Positions 26,161 to 36,123 of a stretch of DNA of 64,000 nucleotides are shown in pieces. The position numbers and the translations under genes were made by a program. Each line of letters opens with the position of its first letter. Within the stretch, counting starts at the first letter, position 1. Origin of the DNA: Polynucleobacter sp. AP-Latsch-80-C2 (lineage in GTDB: Bacteria; Pseudomonadota; Gammaproteobacteria; Burkholderiales; Burkholderiaceae). The stretch spans positions 310,001-374,000 of the forward strand of contig NZ_JACVOY010000001.1 in NCBI RefSeq assembly GCF_018882185.1, given 5' to 3'. The notes below the pieces were generated by a model. It was not told the origin of the DNA and did not search any database. It saw nothing but the letters and a program-made list of their open reading frames with translations.

Positions 26161-27234
26161 ATGCAGCCTGTTAACCCCCATATCCTGAAGTTAGATCAAT
26201 TCCTGACAGAGCTTGACCGCTTTGATTTGGTGATTGATGTACGCTCGCCAGCGGAGTTTGCTTTGGACCACATTCCGGGCGCGGTGAACTATCCCGTTCT
26301 CAATAACGAAGAGCGTGCGCAGATTGGCACCCTATACAAACAAGTCTCTCCTTTTGCGGCGAAAAAGTTAGGCGCTGCATTGGTTTCCAGAAATATTGCC
26401 AACCATTTGGAAAATCATTTCTTGGATTTTCCGCGTGAGTGGCGCCCATTAATTTATTGCTGGCGTGGTGGCGAACGCAGTGGGGCCTTTACCCATATCC
26501 TGAATCGAATTGGCTGGAAGGCCATGCAGCTTGAAGATGGCTATCAAGGTTTTAGGCGTACCGTGATTGATGGGCTAGAGCACAGCGCCCATGAATTTTC
26601 GTTTCAAGTGATTTGTGGGATGACCGGTAGTGGTAAGACACGTATGCTGCAAGAGATCGGTGCTCTTGGGGCGCAGATTTTAGATCTCGAGGGATTGGCA
26701 GTGCATCGCGGTTCTGTTCTTGGGAATGAGCCTAATATTGATCAGCCTTCACAAAAGGGTTTTGAGACGGCATTGTGGGATGCATTGCGTAAATTAGATC
26801 CGAGTAAGCCCGTATTTGTTGAGTCAGAAAGCAAAAAGGTCGGTGGTCTCCATGTGCCAGACGCCTTAATGGAAAAAATTCGTAAGGGTGCTTGCGTAGA
26901 GTTGCGTTCCAGTACGGCAACCAGGGTTACCTGGTTAATTCGTGAGTACCATCATTTTTTAACAGACACGGACAACTTTAAAGTAAAACTAGGCTTGCTA
27001 ACGGCGCATTATGGAAAAGTGCAGATTGCGAAATGGTCGGAAGCCATTGATGCAGGTCATTTTCCGGAGCTAGTGGAGGAGTTATTGGTCAAACACTATG
27101 ACCCGTCTTACTCCTCTTCTATCGTTCGTAATTTTCCTGCTTACAGCCAAGAAAATTTTGTAGAACTGGATAGTGATAGTGACGAGGCCTTTGCTAAATC
27201 AGCAAAGGCCATCGTGGCAAAGCTTAATGCTTAA
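26161..27234 (+). CDS. mnmH: tRNA 2-selenouridine synthase MnmH (SelU)
   Basis: Replaces sulfur by selenium in (5-substituted) 2-thiouridine at tRNA wobble position 34, through an S-geranyl intermediate. The N-terminal rhodanese domain has VIDVRSPAEFALDHIPGA and the catalytic C100 in LIYCWRGGERSG. A P-loop (GMTGSGKT, 153-160) opens the C-terminal domain. 357 residues. It needs selenophosphate from SelD, which is not in this window. Placement after sulfur genes may be chance or a sulfur/selenium theme. It converges on gcdH with a 5-base gap. Confidence 0.93.
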   Translation: MQPVNPHILKLDQFLTELDRFDLVIDVRSPAEFALDHIPGAVNYPVLNNEERAQIGTLYKQVSPFAAKKLGAALVSRNIANHLENHFLDFPREWRPLIYCWRGGERSGAFTHILNRIGWKAMQLEDGYQGFRRTVIDGLEHSAHEFSFQVICGMTGSGKTRMLQEIGALGAQILDLEGLAVHRGSVLGNEPNIDQPSQKGFETALWDALRKLDPSKPVFVESESKKVGGLHVPDALMEKIRKGACVELRSSTATRVTWLIREYHHFLTDTDNFKVKLGLLTAHYGKVQIAKWSEAIDAGHFPELVEELLVKHYDPSYSSSIVRNFPAYSQENFVELDSDSDEAFAKSAKAIVAKLNA

Positions 27235-27239
27235 GCGGA

Positions 27240-28418
27240 TTAGCTAAATGCTTGAATGCCAGTTTGAGCGCGGCCCAGAATGAGGGCGTGAATATCGTGA
27301 GTACCTTCATAAGTGTTCACAACTTCTAGGTTCAGCATATGACGAACAACGCCATACTCATCAGAGATGCCGTTACCACCGTGCATATCTCGCGCCATGC
27401 GAGCGATATCCAAAGATTTACCGCAAGAGTTACGCTTCATGATGGAGGTAATTTCTGGGGCAGCGATCCCTTCATCCTTCATGCGTCCTAATCGTAAGCA
27501 GCCTTGCAGGGCAAGCGTAATTTCTGTTTGCATGTCGGCTAATTTTTTTTGAATCAATTGGTTGGCAGCTAGAGGCTTACCAAACTGCTTGCGATCCATG
27601 GTGTATTGGCGTGCTGCATGCCAGCACCATTCAGCAGCACCTAAAGCACCCCAAGAGATGCCGTAACGGGCAGAGTTCAAACAAGTGAAGGGTCCTTTGA
27701 GGCCGGTCACTTCTGGGAATTCATTTTCATCCGGGACAAATACTTCATCCATCACGATTTCGCCGGTGATAGAGGCGCGTAGACCCATCTTGCCGCTGAT
27801 CTTAGGTGCGCTTAAACCCTTCATACCTTTTTCTAGGATATAACCACGAATGATGCCTTCATCATTCTTCGCCCAAACTACAAAGACGTCGGCAATTGGT
27901 GAATTAGAAATCCACATCTTCGATCCGGTTAATGAAAAACCGCCTGGAACTTTCTTGGCGCGGGTAATCATGCCGCCAGCATCAGATCCGAAGTTCGGTT
28001 CTGTTAAGCCAAAGCAGCCAATCCACTCACCGGTTGCTAATTTTGGAAGGTATTTTTGTTTTTGCGCTTCGCTACCAAATTCATTGATAGGTACCATCAC
28101 TAGAGAGGATTGCACGCTCATCATGGAGCGATACCCAGAGTCAACTCGCTCAATCTCTCTAGCGATCAAGCCATAAGAAACATAGTTTAGGTTGGCACCA
28201 CCGTATTGCTCAGGAATAGTGATTCCAAGAAGACCAAGTTCACCCATCTCACGAAAAATTGCAGGATCTGTAGTCTCATTGCGATAAGCATCATGGATAC
28301 GTGGCATCAGACGGCCTTGTGCGTATTCAGCAGCTGCATCACGAACCATGCGCTCCTCTTCTGTTAATTGGGTATCAAGAAGAAGTGGGTCTTCCCACTG
28401 AAAGCTAGCTTTACTCAT
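27240..28418 (-). CDS. gcdH: Glutaryl-CoA dehydrogenase GcdH
   Basis: FAD-dependent acyl-CoA dehydrogenase that oxidises and decarboxylates glutaryl-CoA to crotonyl-CoA in lysine, tryptophan and aromatic catabolism. Motifs: [16 protein letters not shown] (flavin side), [35 protein letters not shown] and the catalytic glutamate in [21 protein letters not shown], the C-terminus characteristic of GcdH. 392 residues. Divergent from the queuosine-precursor transporter; electrons would pass to ETF and then to the ETF-QO encoded at 32876-34546. Confidence 0.93.
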   Translation of the reverse strand: MSKASFQWEDPLLLDTQLTEEERMVRDAAAEYAQGRLMPRIHDAYRNETTDPAIFREMGELGLLGITIPEQYGGANLNYVSYGLIAREIERVDSGYRSMMSVQSSLVMVPINEFGSEAQKQKYLPKLATGEWIGCFGLTEPNFGSDAGGMITRAKKVPGGFSLTGSKMWISNSPIADVFVVWAKNDEGIIRGYILEKGMKGLSAPKISGKMGLRASITGEIVMDEVFVPDENEFPEVTGLKGPFTCLNSARYGISWGALGAAEWCWHAARQYTMDRKQFGKPLAANQLIQKKLADMQTEITLALQGCLRLGRMKDEGIAAPEITSIMKRNSCGKSLDIARMARDMHGGNGISDEYGVVRHMLNLEVVNTYEGTHDIHALILGRAQTGIQAFS

Positions 28419-28518
28419 TGCGTTTAGTCATCCTCTAGTTTGTTTTAATCTAACCCTGTCCTGCGAATTTTCAGGAATGCAGATATTCTTGTTTCTATTA
28501 TCCAATTTTTCTGGAATT

Positions 28519-29229
28519 ATGGACGCCCCTAGACGCCACCACCACTATTACGACCTGATTTTGGCTGCCTTCGTAGTGGTTTTGTTGTGCTCCAACTTTA
28601 TTGGGGCGGGTAAGGCTGCTACCGTCGACTTGCCCTATTTGGGGCCTACCGTCTTTGGTGCCGGCATTCTCTTTTTCCCGATTGCCTATTTCTTCGGAGA
28701 TATTTTGACTGAGGTCTATGGCTATGCCTATGATCGCAGGGCAGTTTGGGCTGGATTTGCAGCCTTAGCTTTTGCTGCCATCATGGCCCAGATTGTGATT
28801 GCCTTGCCTATCGCTCCAGGGGCTTATATGGCCAATTATCAGAAGGGATTGGAAACAGTCTTCGGTAACTCCTGGCGCATCGCTTTGGCCTCAATGACGG
28901 CTTTTTGGTGTGGAAGTTTTGTCAATAGCTATGTCTTGGCTAAGATGAAAATCTGGACCCAAGGTCGGCATTTATGGAGCCGTACGATTGGCTCAACTGC
29001 CATGGGGGAGCTCGTGGATTCATCCTTGTTCTATTTTTTGGCCTTTTATGGTTTATGGCCTATTGAGGAGCTTTTACAGGTCGCTTTAGCGCAATATGTC
29101 CTGAAAACCTCTTGGGAGGTTCTGGCCACACCGCTGACTTATTGGATCGTGGGCTTCCTCAAGCGTAAGGAAAATGAGGATTTTTATGATAACCATACCA
29201 ATTTCACCCCATTTCGGGTCAAAGTTTGA
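28519..29229 (+). CDS. yhhQ: Queuosine precursor (preQ0/preQ1) transporter, YhhQ/VUT family
   Basis: Membrane protein with about six segments; FGAGILFFPIAYFFGDILTEVYGY is the family signature, followed by FWCGSFVNSYVLAKMKIWTQGRHLWSRTIGSTAMGELVDSSLFY in two stretches. It imports 7-deazaguanine precursors of queuosine for tRNA modification. The frame is open from ATG 28477, but that start has AGGA touching it; ATG 28519 (MDAPRRHHHYYDLI, with GGA four bases upstream) is preferred. 236 residues from there. Confidence 0.88.
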   Translation: MDAPRRHHHYYDLILAAFVVVLLCSNFIGAGKAATVDLPYLGPTVFGAGILFFPIAYFFGDILTEVYGYAYDRRAVWAGFAALAFAAIMAQIVIALPIAPGAYMANYQKGLETVFGNSWRIALASMTAFWCGSFVNSYVLAKMKIWTQGRHLWSRTIGSTAMGELVDSSLFYFLAFYGLWPIEELLQVALAQYVLKTSWEVLATPLTYWIVGFLKRKENEDFYDNHTNFTPFRVKV

Positions 29230-29248
29230 TTTAGCCCTGAAGCTTTCT

Positions 29249-29271
29249 AAACCGTTAAAATAACGGTTTTT
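29249..29271 (+). terminator. Intrinsic terminator after yhhQ
   Basis: Perfect 9-bp stem AAACCGTTA / TAACGGTTT with an AAA loop, continuing into five Ts. It lies 20 bases after the yhhQ stop and separates that gene from the ABC-F gene. Confidence 0.8.
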
Positions 29272-29327
29272 GTCCCCAAAGCTGGGGCAGTCTATTGAAT
29301 TGAATTTCAGAAAGCTAGAAAACATCC

Positions 29328-30935
29328 GTGCTGTCAGCATCTAATATCACTATGCAGTTTGGGGCAAAACCCCTGTTCGAAAATATTTCCGTAAAGTTTG
29401 GCGGCGGTAATCGCTATGGCCTCATTGGTGCCAATGGTTGCGGAAAATCTACATTCATGAAAATTTTAGGTGGCGAGCTCGAGCCAACAAGTGGCAACGT
29501 CAGTTTGGATCCTAGTGTTCGTCTGGGTAAGTTGCGCCAAGATCAATTCGCGTACGAAGATGTTCGTGTTTTAGATGTGGTGATGATGGGGCATGAAGAA
29601 ATGTGGAAGGCAGCCGCTGAACGCGATGCTATTTACGCCAATCCAGATGCCAGCGATGAAGATTACATGAAGGCGGCCGAACTTGAGGGCAAGTATGCAG
29701 AGTACGGCGGCTATACGGCTGAAGCGAAAGCAGGTGAACTCTTATTGGGTATTGGTATTCCAATCGAGCAACACAATGGACCCATGAGTAATGTTGCGCC
29801 TGGTTGGAAGTTGCGCGTCTTGCTTGCGCAAGCCTTGTTTTCTGATCCTGATGTCTTGTTGCTGGATGAGCCAACCAATAACTTGGATATTCATTCCATT
29901 CATTGGCTTGAAGATATTCTCAATCAGATCAAGAGCACGATTGTCATCATCTCCCATGATCGTCACTTCTTAAATGAAGTCTGCACGCATATGGCTGATA
30001 TGGACTACGGAACACTGAAGGTCTATCCAGGAAACTATGACTCTTACATGCTTGCTTCTGTACAGGCGCGTACACAACAACTTAGCTCTAATGTGAAAGC
30101 CAAAGAAAAAATTGCTGAATTAGCAGCTTTCGTAGCTCGCTTCTCAGCAAATGCATCTAAAGCACGTCAGGCAACCTCTCGTCAAAGACAATTAGAGAAG
30201 ATTGAGATTGTCGAAGTGAAGCCTTCCTCACGTCAAAATCCGTTTATTCGCTTTGATACAGAGAAGAAGTTACACAATATGGCGGTTGAGTGCAATGGAC
30301 TGACCAAGGCTTATGACCGCATTATCTTTAAAAACTTTAAATTGGGTGTTCGTGCTGGAGAGAAGATTGCCATCATTGGTCAAAATGGTGCTGGTAAGAC
30401 AACGCTTTTAAAAACGATTCTGAGCAAACGCTTTGAGGGTATTGCTGCCGATAGTGGTGATGTAAAGTGGGCTGAGAATGCCAACGTTGGGGTAATGCCT
30501 CAAGACAACACCGAGATGTTTGCCAAAGATGAGTTGCTCATGGATTGGATGAATTGGTGGCGTAATACAGGCGACGATGATCAAGTCATTCGGGGTACCT
30601 TAGGCCGTTTACTGTTTTCTGGCGATGACATCGGCAAGTCTGTCAAAGTTCTCTCAGGTGGAGAAAAGGGCCGCATGATTTGGGGTAAGTTAATGCTCCA
30701 AAAATATAACGTCTTAGCAATGGATGAGCCAACCAACCATATGGATATGGAATCCATTGAGAGTTTGCAAATTGCGCTCGAGAAATTCGACGGTACATTG
30801 ATTTTTGTTTCCCATGACCGTGAATTTGTTTCTGCATTAGCCAATCGCATCTTGGAAGTGAAGATGGACGGTACGATTGAGGATTACTCGGGAACATACG
30901 AGGAGTATTTGCGTAGCCAAGCGATCGCTGGCTAA
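29328..30935 (+). CDS. ybiT: ABC-F family ribosome-associated ATPase (YbiT type)
   Basis: Soluble protein with two ABC ATPase domains and no membrane segments. First domain: [12 protein letters not shown] and [16 protein letters not shown]; second: [27 protein letters not shown] and [17 protein letters not shown]. The N-terminus [31 protein letters not shown] closely matches E. coli YbiT, which fixes the start at GTG 29328. ABC-F proteins bind the ribosomal E site and help peptidyl transfer; YbiT's specific job is not settled. 535 residues. Confidence 0.93.
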   Translation: MLSASNITMQFGAKPLFENISVKFGGGNRYGLIGANGCGKSTFMKILGGELEPTSGNVSLDPSVRLGKLRQDQFAYEDVRVLDVVMMGHEEMWKAAAERDAIYANPDASDEDYMKAAELEGKYAEYGGYTAEAKAGELLLGIGIPIEQHNGPMSNVAPGWKLRVLLAQALFSDPDVLLLDEPTNNLDIHSIHWLEDILNQIKSTIVIISHDRHFLNEVCTHMADMDYGTLKVYPGNYDSYMLASVQARTQQLSSNVKAKEKIAELAAFVARFSANASKARQATSRQRQLEKIEIVEVKPSSRQNPFIRFDTEKKLHNMAVECNGLTKAYDRIIFKNFKLGVRAGEKIAIIGQNGAGKTTLLKTILSKRFEGIAADSGDVKWAENANVGVMPQDNTEMFAKDELLMDWMNWWRNTGDDDQVIRGTLGRLLFSGDDIGKSVKVLSGGEKGRMIWGKLMLQKYNVLAMDEPTNHMDMESIESLQIALEKFDGTLIFVSHDREFVSALANRILEVKMDGTIEDYSGTYEEYLRSQAIAG

Positions 30936-30958
30936 AGCATTCATGCTAAAGAGGACGG

Positions 30959-31222
30959 TTAAATCGACTTGCCTTCTTTAGCCTGTCTTTGAAAGCGCAT
31001 AGCGGTGCCATCGGCCCGGATACGTTGCCACACCGAATCTTTTTCTTCCTGCGATAGGAATACCCAGTTACTGACTTCACTCAGGGTTCGACCGCAGCCC
31101 TGACAGATCTCATCGTACAAAGTAGTGCACACCCCAATACAGGGCGAGTCCGAAGCATCATCTCCTGTGGATAGAGAGTTTGATCCATCTTGTACATCAG
31201 GTTTTTGGCTTTCCGAATTCAT
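30959..31222 (-). CDS. DUF1289 small cysteine-rich protein
   Basis: 87 residues. The DUF1289 core is SPCIGVCTTLYDEICQGCGRTLSEVSNW, with four cysteines (CxxxC ... CxxC) that probably bind zinc or an iron-sulfur cluster, then QEEKDSVWQRI. The N-terminal third is polar and low complexity. Its ATG overlaps the stop of the upstream GNAT-like gene (ATGA), so the two are translationally coupled. Function unknown. Confidence 0.85.
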   Translation of the reverse strand: MNSESQKPDVQDGSNSLSTGDDASDSPCIGVCTTLYDEICQGCGRTLSEVSNWVFLSQEEKDSVWQRIRADGTAMRFQRQAKEGKSI

Positions 31223-32388
31223 GGCTGTACTTTAGTCGATTTCAGTGGACTGTGCTCGGCCAGCTCATCAACGTAAGCGCCGATGCCTTGGTGCTCTCGA
31301 TTCAAAAAGTGCTGAACTGCTTTGGAAAATTGTGGGTCTGCAATGAAATGTGCTGATTTGATGGTGGTTGGCAAAAAGCCTCGAGCCATTTTATGTTCAC
31401 CTTGTGCACCACCTTCAAAGGTTTGAATGTGGTTTTCAATGCAATATTCAATGGCCTGGTAATAAGCTGTTTCAAAGTGTAGGCAGGGCACATGCTCTAC
31501 TGCGCCCCAGTATCTTCCGTAGACTTTTGAAGAATCAACATCGACTACTAATAGAGATGCAGCAATAGGTACTTGGTTGCGATGGGCAATGATTAAATGG
31601 AGATTCTCAGGCATGCGCTGTGCAAGAAGCTTAAAGAAATCTGCATTTAAGTAGGGACTCGATTGGTGTTCTAAATAGGTGTTCTCATAACATCGATAAA
31701 AAAACTCCCAGTCCTGGGCAGAGGTATCGCGACCAGAAATGTGATTAAAAGAAATATTTTCTCTAGCAACCTGTTCGCGTTCACGGCGAATATTCTTACG
31801 ACGTTTCATTGTCAATGCAGATAAGAAATGCTCAAAACTTTCAAAGTCTTGGTTATGCCAATGAAACTGCACAGAGTCTCGGAGCATAAAACCTTGAGTG
31901 GCTAGCGCTTCTGCTTCAACCGCTTGTGGAAATAGAATATGCGCCGAAGAAAGATTATTTTCAATAACGAGCGTTTTGAGTCCTGCCATCAATTGAGTTT
32001 GAACTTGAGATAAGTCTTCCTTGGTATTGCATAAGATGCGTGCACCTTGAGCTGGCGAGAAGGGGATAGCGCAGAGTGCCTTTGGGTAGTACTGCATACC
32101 TTGCTGCTCATAGGCCTGTGCCCATGACCAATCGAATACAAATTCACCGTAAGAATGTTGTTTCAAATAAAGAGGCATCGCCCCAATAAGTTCTTTTTGC
32201 TTATAAAGACCCAGGTGGGCAATCTGCCAGCCAGTATTGCCGCCAACGCAGGCGGTCTCTTCAAGGGTGCTGAGAAATTCGTGCTTGAGAAAGGGGCCTG
32301 CATCATGATGAAGCAGCGCATTCCACCGTGCTGCAGGAATATATGCGAGCTTCTCAATAATTTCTATTTGGTATGGCTCGGCACTCAC
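31219..32388 (-). CDS. GNAT/FemAB-like N-acyltransferase family protein (DUF482)
   Basis: 389 residues of the peptidoglycan-recognition/GNAT DUF482 family. Recognisable segments: FLKHEFLSTLEETACVGGNTGWQIAHL, FDWSWAQAYEQQGMQYYPKAL, QFHWHNQDFESFEHFLSALTMKRRKNIRREREQV in pieces, and a C-terminal acetyltransferase-like part (VYGRYWGAVEHVPCLHFETAYYQAIEYCI). GTG 32388 is the start; an out-of-frame ATG lies nearby. Encoded 6 bases after gloA and overlapping the DUF1289 gene. Substrate not known. Confidence 0.82.
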   Translation of the reverse strand: MSAEPYQIEIIEKLAYIPAARWNALLHHDAGPFLKHEFLSTLEETACVGGNTGWQIAHLGLYKQKELIGAMPLYLKQHSYGEFVFDWSWAQAYEQQGMQYYPKALCAIPFSPAQGARILCNTKEDLSQVQTQLMAGLKTLVIENNLSSAHILFPQAVEAEALATQGFMLRDSVQFHWHNQDFESFEHFLSALTMKRRKNIRREREQVARENISFNHISGRDTSAQDWEFFYRCYENTYLEHQSSPYLNADFFKLLAQRMPENLHLIIAHRNQVPIAASLLVVDVDSSKVYGRYWGAVEHVPCLHFETAYYQAIEYCIENHIQTFEGGAQGEHKMARGFLPTTIKSAHFIADPQFSKAVQHFLNREHQGIGAYVDELAEHSPLKSTKVQP

Positions 32389-32394
32389 AGCATG

Positions 32395-32781
32395 CTAGCG
32401 TTGAATCAGTTCTATTTTGTAACCATCAGGATCGGTAACAAACGCAATAATTGTATCGCCACCCATCACTGGACCAGCAGGGCGTGTGACGTTGCCTCCG
32501 GAGGCATTTATCTTGTCGCAGGCAGCATAAGCATCTGGAACGCCAATTGCAATATGTCCATAGGCGGTCCCCATGTCGTAGGAGTCAACACCATGGTTAT
32601 AAGTCAGTTCAATTTCTGCTTGTCCATCAGCATTGCCTTTGCCATAACCAACGAAGGCCAGTGAATATTTTTGATCAGGACGTTCTGTGGTGCGCAGTAA
32701 ATTCATCCCAAGCACTTTGGTATAAAAATCAACTGAGCGAGTCAAGTTGCCGACTCTAAGCATGGTGTGAAGGATCATCAT
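32395..32781 (-). CDS. gloA: Lactoylglutathione lyase (glyoxalase I) GloA
   Basis: Converts the methylglyoxal-glutathione hemithioacetal to S-lactoylglutathione. Metal ligands lie in [11 protein letters not shown] (His), ELTYNHGVD (Glu), [10 protein letters not shown] (His) and [10 protein letters not shown] (Glu), the arrangement of Ni-type GloA. 128 residues. Start MMILHTML aligns with E. coli MRLLHTML. First gene of a three-gene minus-strand operon. Confidence 0.96.
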   Translation of the reverse strand: MMILHTMLRVGNLTRSVDFYTKVLGMNLLRTTERPDQKYSLAFVGYGKGNADGQAEIELTYNHGVDSYDMGTAYGHIAIGVPDAYAACDKINASGGNVTRPAGPVMGGDTIIAFVTDPDGYKIELIQR

Positions 32782-32823
32782 ATTGATTAATATAAACGGA
32801 ATTATCGAATGGCGCTCAATAAG

Positions 32824-32850
32824 AAAAATCCCAGCAAGGGGGCTGGGGTT
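32824..32850 (-). terminator. Intrinsic terminator downstream of the ETF-QO gene
   Basis: On the minus strand a stem CCCAGC / GCTGGG with a CCCCTT loop is followed by ATTTTTCTT. It lies about 26 bases after the ETF-QO stop codon and before gloA, separating the two minus-strand units. Confidence 0.75.
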
Positions 32851-32875
32851 TTAGAGATACTGCTCAGTAAGTAAA

Positions 32876-34546
32876 TTACATTGAGGCGTAGTTCGGTCCA
32901 CCACCGCCTTCAGGCGTGATCCAAACAATATTCTGACTAGGATCCTTGATGTCACATGTTTTGCAATGCACGCAGTTTTGGGAATTAATCTGCAAACGTG
33001 CCTTGCCATCTATTTCTACATATTCATAAACCCCGGCAGGGCAGTAGCGCTGTTCTGGTCCAGCATAAGTCTTGAGATTGAGATCTACAGGGATAGATGC
33101 ATCCTTTAGGGTGAGATGAATCGGTTGATTTTCCGCGTGATTGGTATTGGAAATAAAGACCGAAGATAGGCGATCAAAAGTGATCTTGCCATCGGGTTTC
33201 GGATAATCAATCGGTTGATGTTGTGCGGCTGGCTCTAGGCACTCATGGTCTGCGTGCTTCAGATGCACTGTCCATGGCATATTGCCGCCCAGTAGCTTTT
33301 GCTCAAGCCCAACCATGAGCGTTCCCACATAAAGTCCTTTGGACATCCAAGGCTTAAAGTTGCGCGCTTGATTCAGCTCGGTGTGAAGCCAGTTATTTTG
33401 AAATGCAGTTGGGTAGGCTGCTAATACATCTGCTGAACGATTCTCATGAATCGCAGCCACCGCGGCCTCAGCGGCTAGCATGCCAGTTTTTATTGCTGCG
33501 TGGCTTCCTTTAATGCGAGACGCATTTAAGAATCCAGCGTCACAACCAATCAGTGCACCGCCAGGGAAGACTGTCTTAGGTAGGCTGTTGAGGCCACCAG
33601 CAGTCAATGCACGAGCACCATAGGCAATGCGTTTGCCGCCCTCAAAGGTTTCGCGAATCTTGGGATGGAGTTTATAGCGCTGGAATTCTTCAAAAGGGGA
33701 GAGATAGGGATTCTTATAAGACAAGCCCACCACTAAACCAACGGCAACCTTGTTGTCGCCAAGGTGATAGAGAAAAGATCCGCCATAGGTGTCATTTTCT
33801 AAAGGCCAGCCAGCGGTATGGACAACCAGACCAGGTTTACTTTTAGAAGGCTCAACTTCCCAGAGCTCTTTGATACCAATGCCGTAGCTTTGTGGATCAG
33901 CATCTTTATCAAGAGAGAACTTCGCTATCAATTGTTTGCCAAGATGACCGCGTGAACCTTCGGCAAAGAGGGTGTACTTGCCGCGCAATTCCATACCCAG
34001 CTGAAATTGATCCGTTGGATTCCCTTCTTTATCCAAGCCCATTGAACCTGTGATCACACCACTAACTGCACCTTGTTCGTTATATAAAATTTCTGCAGCA
34101 GGAAAACCTGGAAAAATTTCAACGCCCAGATTTTCAGCTTGCTGACCTAGCCAACGAGTGACGTTGGCCAGACTCACAATATAGTTACCTTCATTCTTAA
34201 AGCAATGGGGCAACATCCAATTGGGGACCTGAAACGAATTCTCAGCAGTTAAAAATAAAAATTGATCTTGGCTTACAGGGGTATCTAGTGGAGCGCCCAT
34301 CTCTTTCCAATCTGGAAAGAGCTCTGTCAACGCTTTAGGATCCATCACAGCGCCAGACAAAATATGAGCGCCAATCTCGGAGCCTTTTTCGATAACGCAA
34401 ACGCTAATATCTTTGCCATTTGCTTGAGCTAATTGTTTCGCTTTGATAGCGGCTGATAAACCAGCGGGGCCTCCTCCAATAATGACCAGGTCATAGTCCA
34501 TAGACTCCCTTGGTCCAAATTGTTCTAACAGCTGTGCAGAATTCAT
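32876..34546 (-). CDS. Electron transfer flavoprotein-ubiquinone oxidoreductase (ETF-QO)
   Basis: Peripheral membrane enzyme that passes electrons from reduced ETF (acyl-CoA dehydrogenases) to ubiquinone. The FAD Rossmann motif is DLVIIGGGPAGLSAAIKA near residue 20. The C-terminal [4Fe-4S] domain has the cysteines YCPAGVYEYVE, NCVHCKTCDIKDPSQNIVW and ends GGGGPNY. 556 residues, normal. It completes the path from GcdH encoded nearby; the ETF subunits are not in this window. Confidence 0.95.
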   Translation of the reverse strand: MNSAQLLEQFGPRESMDYDLVIIGGGPAGLSAAIKAKQLAQANGKDISVCVIEKGSEIGAHILSGAVMDPKALTELFPDWKEMGAPLDTPVSQDQFLFLTAENSFQVPNWMLPHCFKNEGNYIVSLANVTRWLGQQAENLGVEIFPGFPAAEILYNEQGAVSGVITGSMGLDKEGNPTDQFQLGMELRGKYTLFAEGSRGHLGKQLIAKFSLDKDADPQSYGIGIKELWEVEPSKSKPGLVVHTAGWPLENDTYGGSFLYHLGDNKVAVGLVVGLSYKNPYLSPFEEFQRYKLHPKIRETFEGGKRIAYGARALTAGGLNSLPKTVFPGGALIGCDAGFLNASRIKGSHAAIKTGMLAAEAAVAAIHENRSADVLAAYPTAFQNNWLHTELNQARNFKPWMSKGLYVGTLMVGLEQKLLGGNMPWTVHLKHADHECLEPAAQHQPIDYPKPDGKITFDRLSSVFISNTNHAENQPIHLTLKDASIPVDLNLKTYAGPEQRYCPAGVYEYVEIDGKARLQINSQNCVHCKTCDIKDPSQNIVWITPEGGGGPNYASM

Positions 34547-34702
34547 TCAATATCTCCGTTTTTTCCGAAAAATAAGGCTTTTGGCCCTCTTAGTTTAGTT
34601 CTAAGTGGCAAAAACCAATTTAGTGCCAGTACTGGCTGGGCTTGATAGCTAAGGCGTTATGATTACTTTTTTACCATTTTTGGCAATATTAGGACAAATG
34701 TT
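34547..34702. promoter_or_regulatory. Divergent control region of ETF-QO and CoA-transferase genes with a 12-bp palindrome
   Basis: 156 bases between divergently transcribed genes. It contains the perfect palindrome GCCAGTACTGGC at 34625-34636 and a smaller inverted repeat CTTAG / CTAAG at 34589-34605. A regulator binding here could couple ketone-body/acyl-CoA use with electron transfer. No promoter elements could be fixed by eye. Confidence 0.45.
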
Positions 34703-35404
34703 ATGAATAAAACCTACCCATCGGCAGTCGATGCCTTGAGGGATATCTTAAAAGACGGACAAAAGCTGGCAGTTGGTGGTTTTGGTTTGTGTGGAATTCC
34801 TGAGGCTCTGATTCAGGCGGTAAAAGATTTAGGCGCCCAAAATCTGACAGCCATTGCGAATAACGCAGGTGTTGATGGTTTTGGTTTGGGTTTGTTGTTG
34901 AACTCTCGTCAAGTCAAGAAGATGGTTGCTTCTTATGTTGGTGAAAATAAAGAATTTGAGCGTCAATATTTAGCGGGCGAGTTGGAGTTGGAATTTACTC
35001 CGCAAGGAACCTTAGCTGAAAAATTACGCGCAGGTGGTTGCGGTATTCCCGCTTTCTACACAAAGACTGGTGTGGGTACTTTAGTGGCGGAGGGAAAGGA
35101 AGAGAAGGAGTTTGATGGTGAGAAATACATCATGGAGCGCTCAATCATTTCCGATATCTCGTTAGTGAAAGCTTGGAAAGCCGATAAGTCTGGAAACTTG
35201 GTGTATCGCTATACCGCTCGGAACTTTAATCCAGTAGTGGCCATGGCAGGAAAAATTACCGTGGCAGAGGTGGAGGAGATTGTAGAAAATGGTCAATTAG
35301 ATCCCGATCAAATTCATACGCCTGGCATCTATGTGCACCGTTTAGTTGTGAATACTACCCCTGAGAAGCGCATTGAACAACGCACTTTGACTGCAAGCGC
35401 TTAA
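34703..35404 (+). CDS. scoA: 3-oxoacid CoA-transferase subunit A
   Basis: Subunit A of a succinyl-CoA:3-ketoacid CoA-transferase that activates acetoacetate. The N-terminal motif [15 protein letters not shown] and the segment [27 protein letters not shown] are typical. 233 residues. It forms a heterotetramer with subunit B, encoded 32 bases downstream. Substrate range (acetoacetate versus 3-oxoadipate) cannot be fixed; overall similarity favours ScoA. Confidence 0.92.
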   Translation: MNKTYPSAVDALRDILKDGQKLAVGGFGLCGIPEALIQAVKDLGAQNLTAIANNAGVDGFGLGLLLNSRQVKKMVASYVGENKEFERQYLAGELELEFTPQGTLAEKLRAGGCGIPAFYTKTGVGTLVAEGKEEKEFDGEKYIMERSIISDISLVKAWKADKSGNLVYRYTARNFNPVVAMAGKITVAEVEEIVENGQLDPDQIHTPGIYVHRLVVNTTPEKRIEQRTLTASA

Positions 35405-35436
35405 TTACCCAGAACAGAATATTTAGGAAGATTGAT

Positions 35437-36087
35437 ATGCCTTGGACTAGAGATGAAATGGCAGCGCGTGCTGCTAAAGAACTAAAAGATGGTTACTACG
35501 TTAACTTGGGTATTGGTATGCCAACCCTAGTGGCCAATCATGTGCCAAAAGATATGGAAGTATGGCTGCAGTCAGAAAATGGTTTATTAGGTATTGGCCC
35601 ATTTCCAACCGAAGATACGATTGATGCAGACTTGATTAATGCTGGCAAGCAAACAATCACTACTTTGCCGGGCTCATCCATCTTTTCTTCTGCGGATTCC
35701 TTTGGGATGATTCGTGGCGGGAAAATCAATATTGCGATTTTGGGTGCAATGCAAGTCAGCGAGCATGGTGACTTGGCCAACTGGATGATTCCAGGAAAAA
35801 TGGTGAAGGGTATGGGTGGCGCAATGGATCTCGTTGCAGGCGTGAAGCATGTGGTTGTATTAATGGAACACGTTGCCAAGAAAAAAGATGGCACTGAAGA
35901 GCTCAAGATTCTGCCTAAATGCACACTGCCATTAACTGGTGTTGGCGTGATTAGCCAAATCATTACGGATCTTTGTGTTTTAGATATCACCCACGCTGGT
36001 TTGAACTTAGTTGAATTGGCTCCTGGCGTAACTAAAGAGGAGGTCATCGCCAAAACTGGTGCCCCTGTTGATACCTCGGGTTTTTGA
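35437..36087 (+). CDS. scoB: 3-oxoacid CoA-transferase subunit B
   Basis: Catalytic subunit: the glutamate of [12 protein letters not shown] (near residue 50) forms the CoA thioester intermediate. Other motifs: [31 protein letters not shown] and [23 protein letters not shown] in two stretches. 216 residues. Ribosome site TTTAGGAAG precedes ATG 35437. Gives acetoacetyl-CoA for thiolysis; fits with GcdH and ETF-QO nearby. Confidence 0.93.
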   Translation: MPWTRDEMAARAAKELKDGYYVNLGIGMPTLVANHVPKDMEVWLQSENGLLGIGPFPTEDTIDADLINAGKQTITTLPGSSIFSSADSFGMIRGGKINIAILGAMQVSEHGDLANWMIPGKMVKGMGGAMDLVAGVKHVVVLMEHVAKKKDGTEELKILPKCTLPLTGVGVISQIITDLCVLDITHAGLNLVELAPGVTKEEVIAKTGAPVDTSGF

Positions 36088-36123
36088 GCAATTTTTCAGG
36101 ATGAATGAAATAATGGGGTCACT

